From Manganibacter manganicus (lineage in GTDB: Bacteria > Pseudomonadota > Alphaproteobacteria > Rhizobiales > Rhizobiaceae): a DNA stretch of 64,000 bases. The DNA lies in NCBI RefSeq assembly GCF_002075885.1, contig NZ_MDET01000011.1, positions 1 to 64,000 of the forward strand, written 5' to 3'. The position numbers and the translations under genes are program-made. Shown in pieces: positions 62,876 through 64,000 of this stretch (position 1 is the first letter of the stretch; every line of letters begins with the position of its first letter). The notes under the pieces were generated by a model. The model saw nothing but the letters and a program-made list of their open reading frames with translations, was not told the origin of the DNA and made no database searches.

Positions 62876-62960
62876 GGGAACTATCGCCGGCCGGGCATCG
62901 GTCATTGAGGCGACACCATCGAGGCTCACAGGGAACGTACCCGATTCACTGGCACAGCTC
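62876..62960 (+). pseudogene. Thermonuclease fragment
   Basis: TIAGRASVIE, then after a one-base slip DTIEAHRERTRF, reads as the catalytic segment of an SNase protein like the one at 48996 (TIVGRASVIDGDTIEIHGER). Only about 28 codons are left. The 62961-63253 stretch that follows holds nothing I recognise. Confidence 0.5.
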
Positions 62961-63253
62961 AGAAATCGATGCAGTTATGCTCGGGCAACACCGGCTCATG
63001 CATCAATCTACAGGTTTTCATGGAGCCCCTATTTCAAGGCATCCAGAGCCTAGTCGCGTCTACCGAACAAACGGACTTGTAAACGTGCCCAAACGGGGTA
63101 AAGTGTGATCATAGATCGCACATAATGGGATGGCAAAGGGAGGCCGCGAACTGCGGCTGACACTCGCTTCTGTGTCTGTCACTGCATGTGGTCTCGTCGC
63201 GGAAGGGGCCTTCGAAGCGGCTGATAGAGGCCGTGCCAAATAGGGAGGATTTG

Positions 63254-64000
63254 ATGAAATCAGGAATTGTACTTGCCGCTGCGGTGCTGACCAGTGCGGC
63301 ACTGAGCGGCGCCAGCGCCGAGGAGGCTCCGGCTGTGTGTTCTTCGCCTAGCGAAGTCCAAGGCTTCAAAACCTGCGCCGACATTGCGAAGGCCGAACAG
63401 GAAGGAGAGCTGGTTTTTTATGCGACCGATGTCGAGCACGGCACCGTGAAGGTACTTGGCGAATTCGAAAAACTCTTTCCCAAGATCAAGACGAGCTACA
63501 TCCGGCTGCAGGCGGGCGCCCTGTACGCGCGGCTGATGAGCGAGCGGCAAGGCGGCAGCCACCTCGCGGACGTCTTCCAGATCGGCGATATGGGTCTCGT
63601 CTTGGATTTCCAATCCAAGGGCGGTTACGCACCCTACGTCTCGCCCGAACTGTCGGCCTATAAACCGGAATATCTCAGCGAGCCGAAGGGTTATTGGACT
63701 TGGGCGGTCTTGATGCCTGCTGGCATGGCATACAATCCCAAGGTCGTGTCCGCCGCAGAGGCGCCGAAGGACTGGGCGGATGCGCTCGATCCGAAATGGC
63801 ACGGCAGCGTCAGCATGAAATCCGCCAATTCCGGCATGCAGCACGTGACGTGGTACGAGTTGAACAAGCTCGACGACACGTTCTGGGACAAGATGGCTGA
63901 GCAGCAGCCGCGCGCCTTCGATTCGATGGTGCAGCAGTTCGACCGCCTGGTGAACGGCGACGATAAGATCGGGCTCACTGCGCAATACGCCGCCTATCTT
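63254..64000 (+). CDS. ABC transporter periplasmic binding protein, partial
   Basis: Open from the ATG at 63254 (AGGGAGG upstream) to the window end, 249 codons with no stop. A signal peptide (IVLAAAVLTSAALSGASA) is followed by a mature protein with ELVFYATDVEHGTVKVLGEF, EKLFPKIKTSYIRLQAGALY, LADVFQIGDMGLVLDFQSKG and NSGMQHVTWYELNKLDDTFW. This is the layout of the Fe(III)- and polyamine-type binding proteins (type 2 periplasmic fold). Permease and ATPase genes would be expected beyond the window. Confidence 0.8.
   Translation, partial: MKSGIVLAAAVLTSAALSGASAEEAPAVCSSPSEVQGFKTCADIAKAEQEGELVFYATDVEHGTVKVLGEFEKLFPKIKTSYIRLQAGALYARLMSERQGGSHLADVFQIGDMGLVLDFQSKGGYAPYVSPELSAYKPEYLSEPKGYWTWAVLMPAGMAYNPKVVSAAEAPKDWADALDPKWHGSVSMKSANSGMQHVTWYELNKLDDTFWDKMAEQQPRAFDSMVQQFDRLVNGDDKIGLTAQYAAYL

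Overview
The window looks like a stretch of an alphaproteobacterial (Hyphomicrobiales/Rhizobiales) repABC plasmid or chromid. A complete minus-strand repABC replication and partition cassette sits at 13.1-16.7 kb, with a candidate counter-transcribed RNA between repB and repC and two identical candidate parS sites upstream of repA. Other rhizobial-plasmid families are present (RHE_PE00001-type protein, DUF1403, DUF982, a stand-alone ScpB, several tyrosine recombinases), and base composition is GC-rich throughout. I name no species.

Layout. 1-3.2 kb: an ISKra4-type element bounded by 24-bp perfect inverted repeats, carrying a tyrosine recombinase and a pRiA4b ORF-3-like protein besides its transposase. 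3.6-5.7 kb: an AbiE-like regulator/nucleotidyltransferase pair coupled to a PP2C phosphatase. 5.8-9.2 kb: a divergent three-gene ABC-3C/Lamassu-like conflict system (nuclease-like effector, middle component, Rad50-like ATPase). 9.4-13.1 kb: plasmid-specific genes and a frameshifted DUF3800 gene. 13.1-17 kb: repABC. 17-24 kb: a toxin-antitoxin and recombinase zone (decayed nucleotidyltransferase, PIN-domain TA pair, DUF1403-scpB, RES-Xre TA). 24.4-27.6 kb: a large SIR2-STAND-TPR protein with a cold-shock-like C-terminus, probably anti-phage.

27.7-39.1 kb is a protein-quality-control island: htpG, groES-groEL under a CIRCE operator, two hsp20 genes (the first behind a ROSE-like RNA thermometer), usg, two DUF982 genes and small conserved proteins. 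It also holds decayed mgtE, baeRF and DUF1971 genes. 39.3-46.6 kb carries two B12-independent enzyme sets, each behind its own cobalamin riboswitch. One is a class I ribonucleotide reductase whose small subunit has Phe in place of the radical Tyr (class Ic, Chlamydia-like). The other is the MesD/MesX methionine synthase pair. Both would be switched on when B12 is scarce and replace cobalamin-dependent enzymes presumably encoded elsewhere.

46.7-47.7 kb is a paralogue of the 19.5-kb PIN TA pair with the same promoter/operator architecture. 50-57 kb is a TPP-riboswitch thiamin salvage operon (ThiX- and ThiY-like transporter parts, thiM, thiE, thiD) followed by a fused DctQM TRAP permease and its Tat-exported binding protein. 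57.3-60.9 kb is a compact TniA/TniB/TniQ transposon with multiple transposase-binding repeats. It lies beside a decayed duplicate of the DUF1403-scpB-RES block (61-62.7 kb) and a thermonuclease remnant. The window ends inside a periplasmic binding protein gene (63.25 kb onward).

All calls rest on reading the sequence and recognising families. No database search was run.
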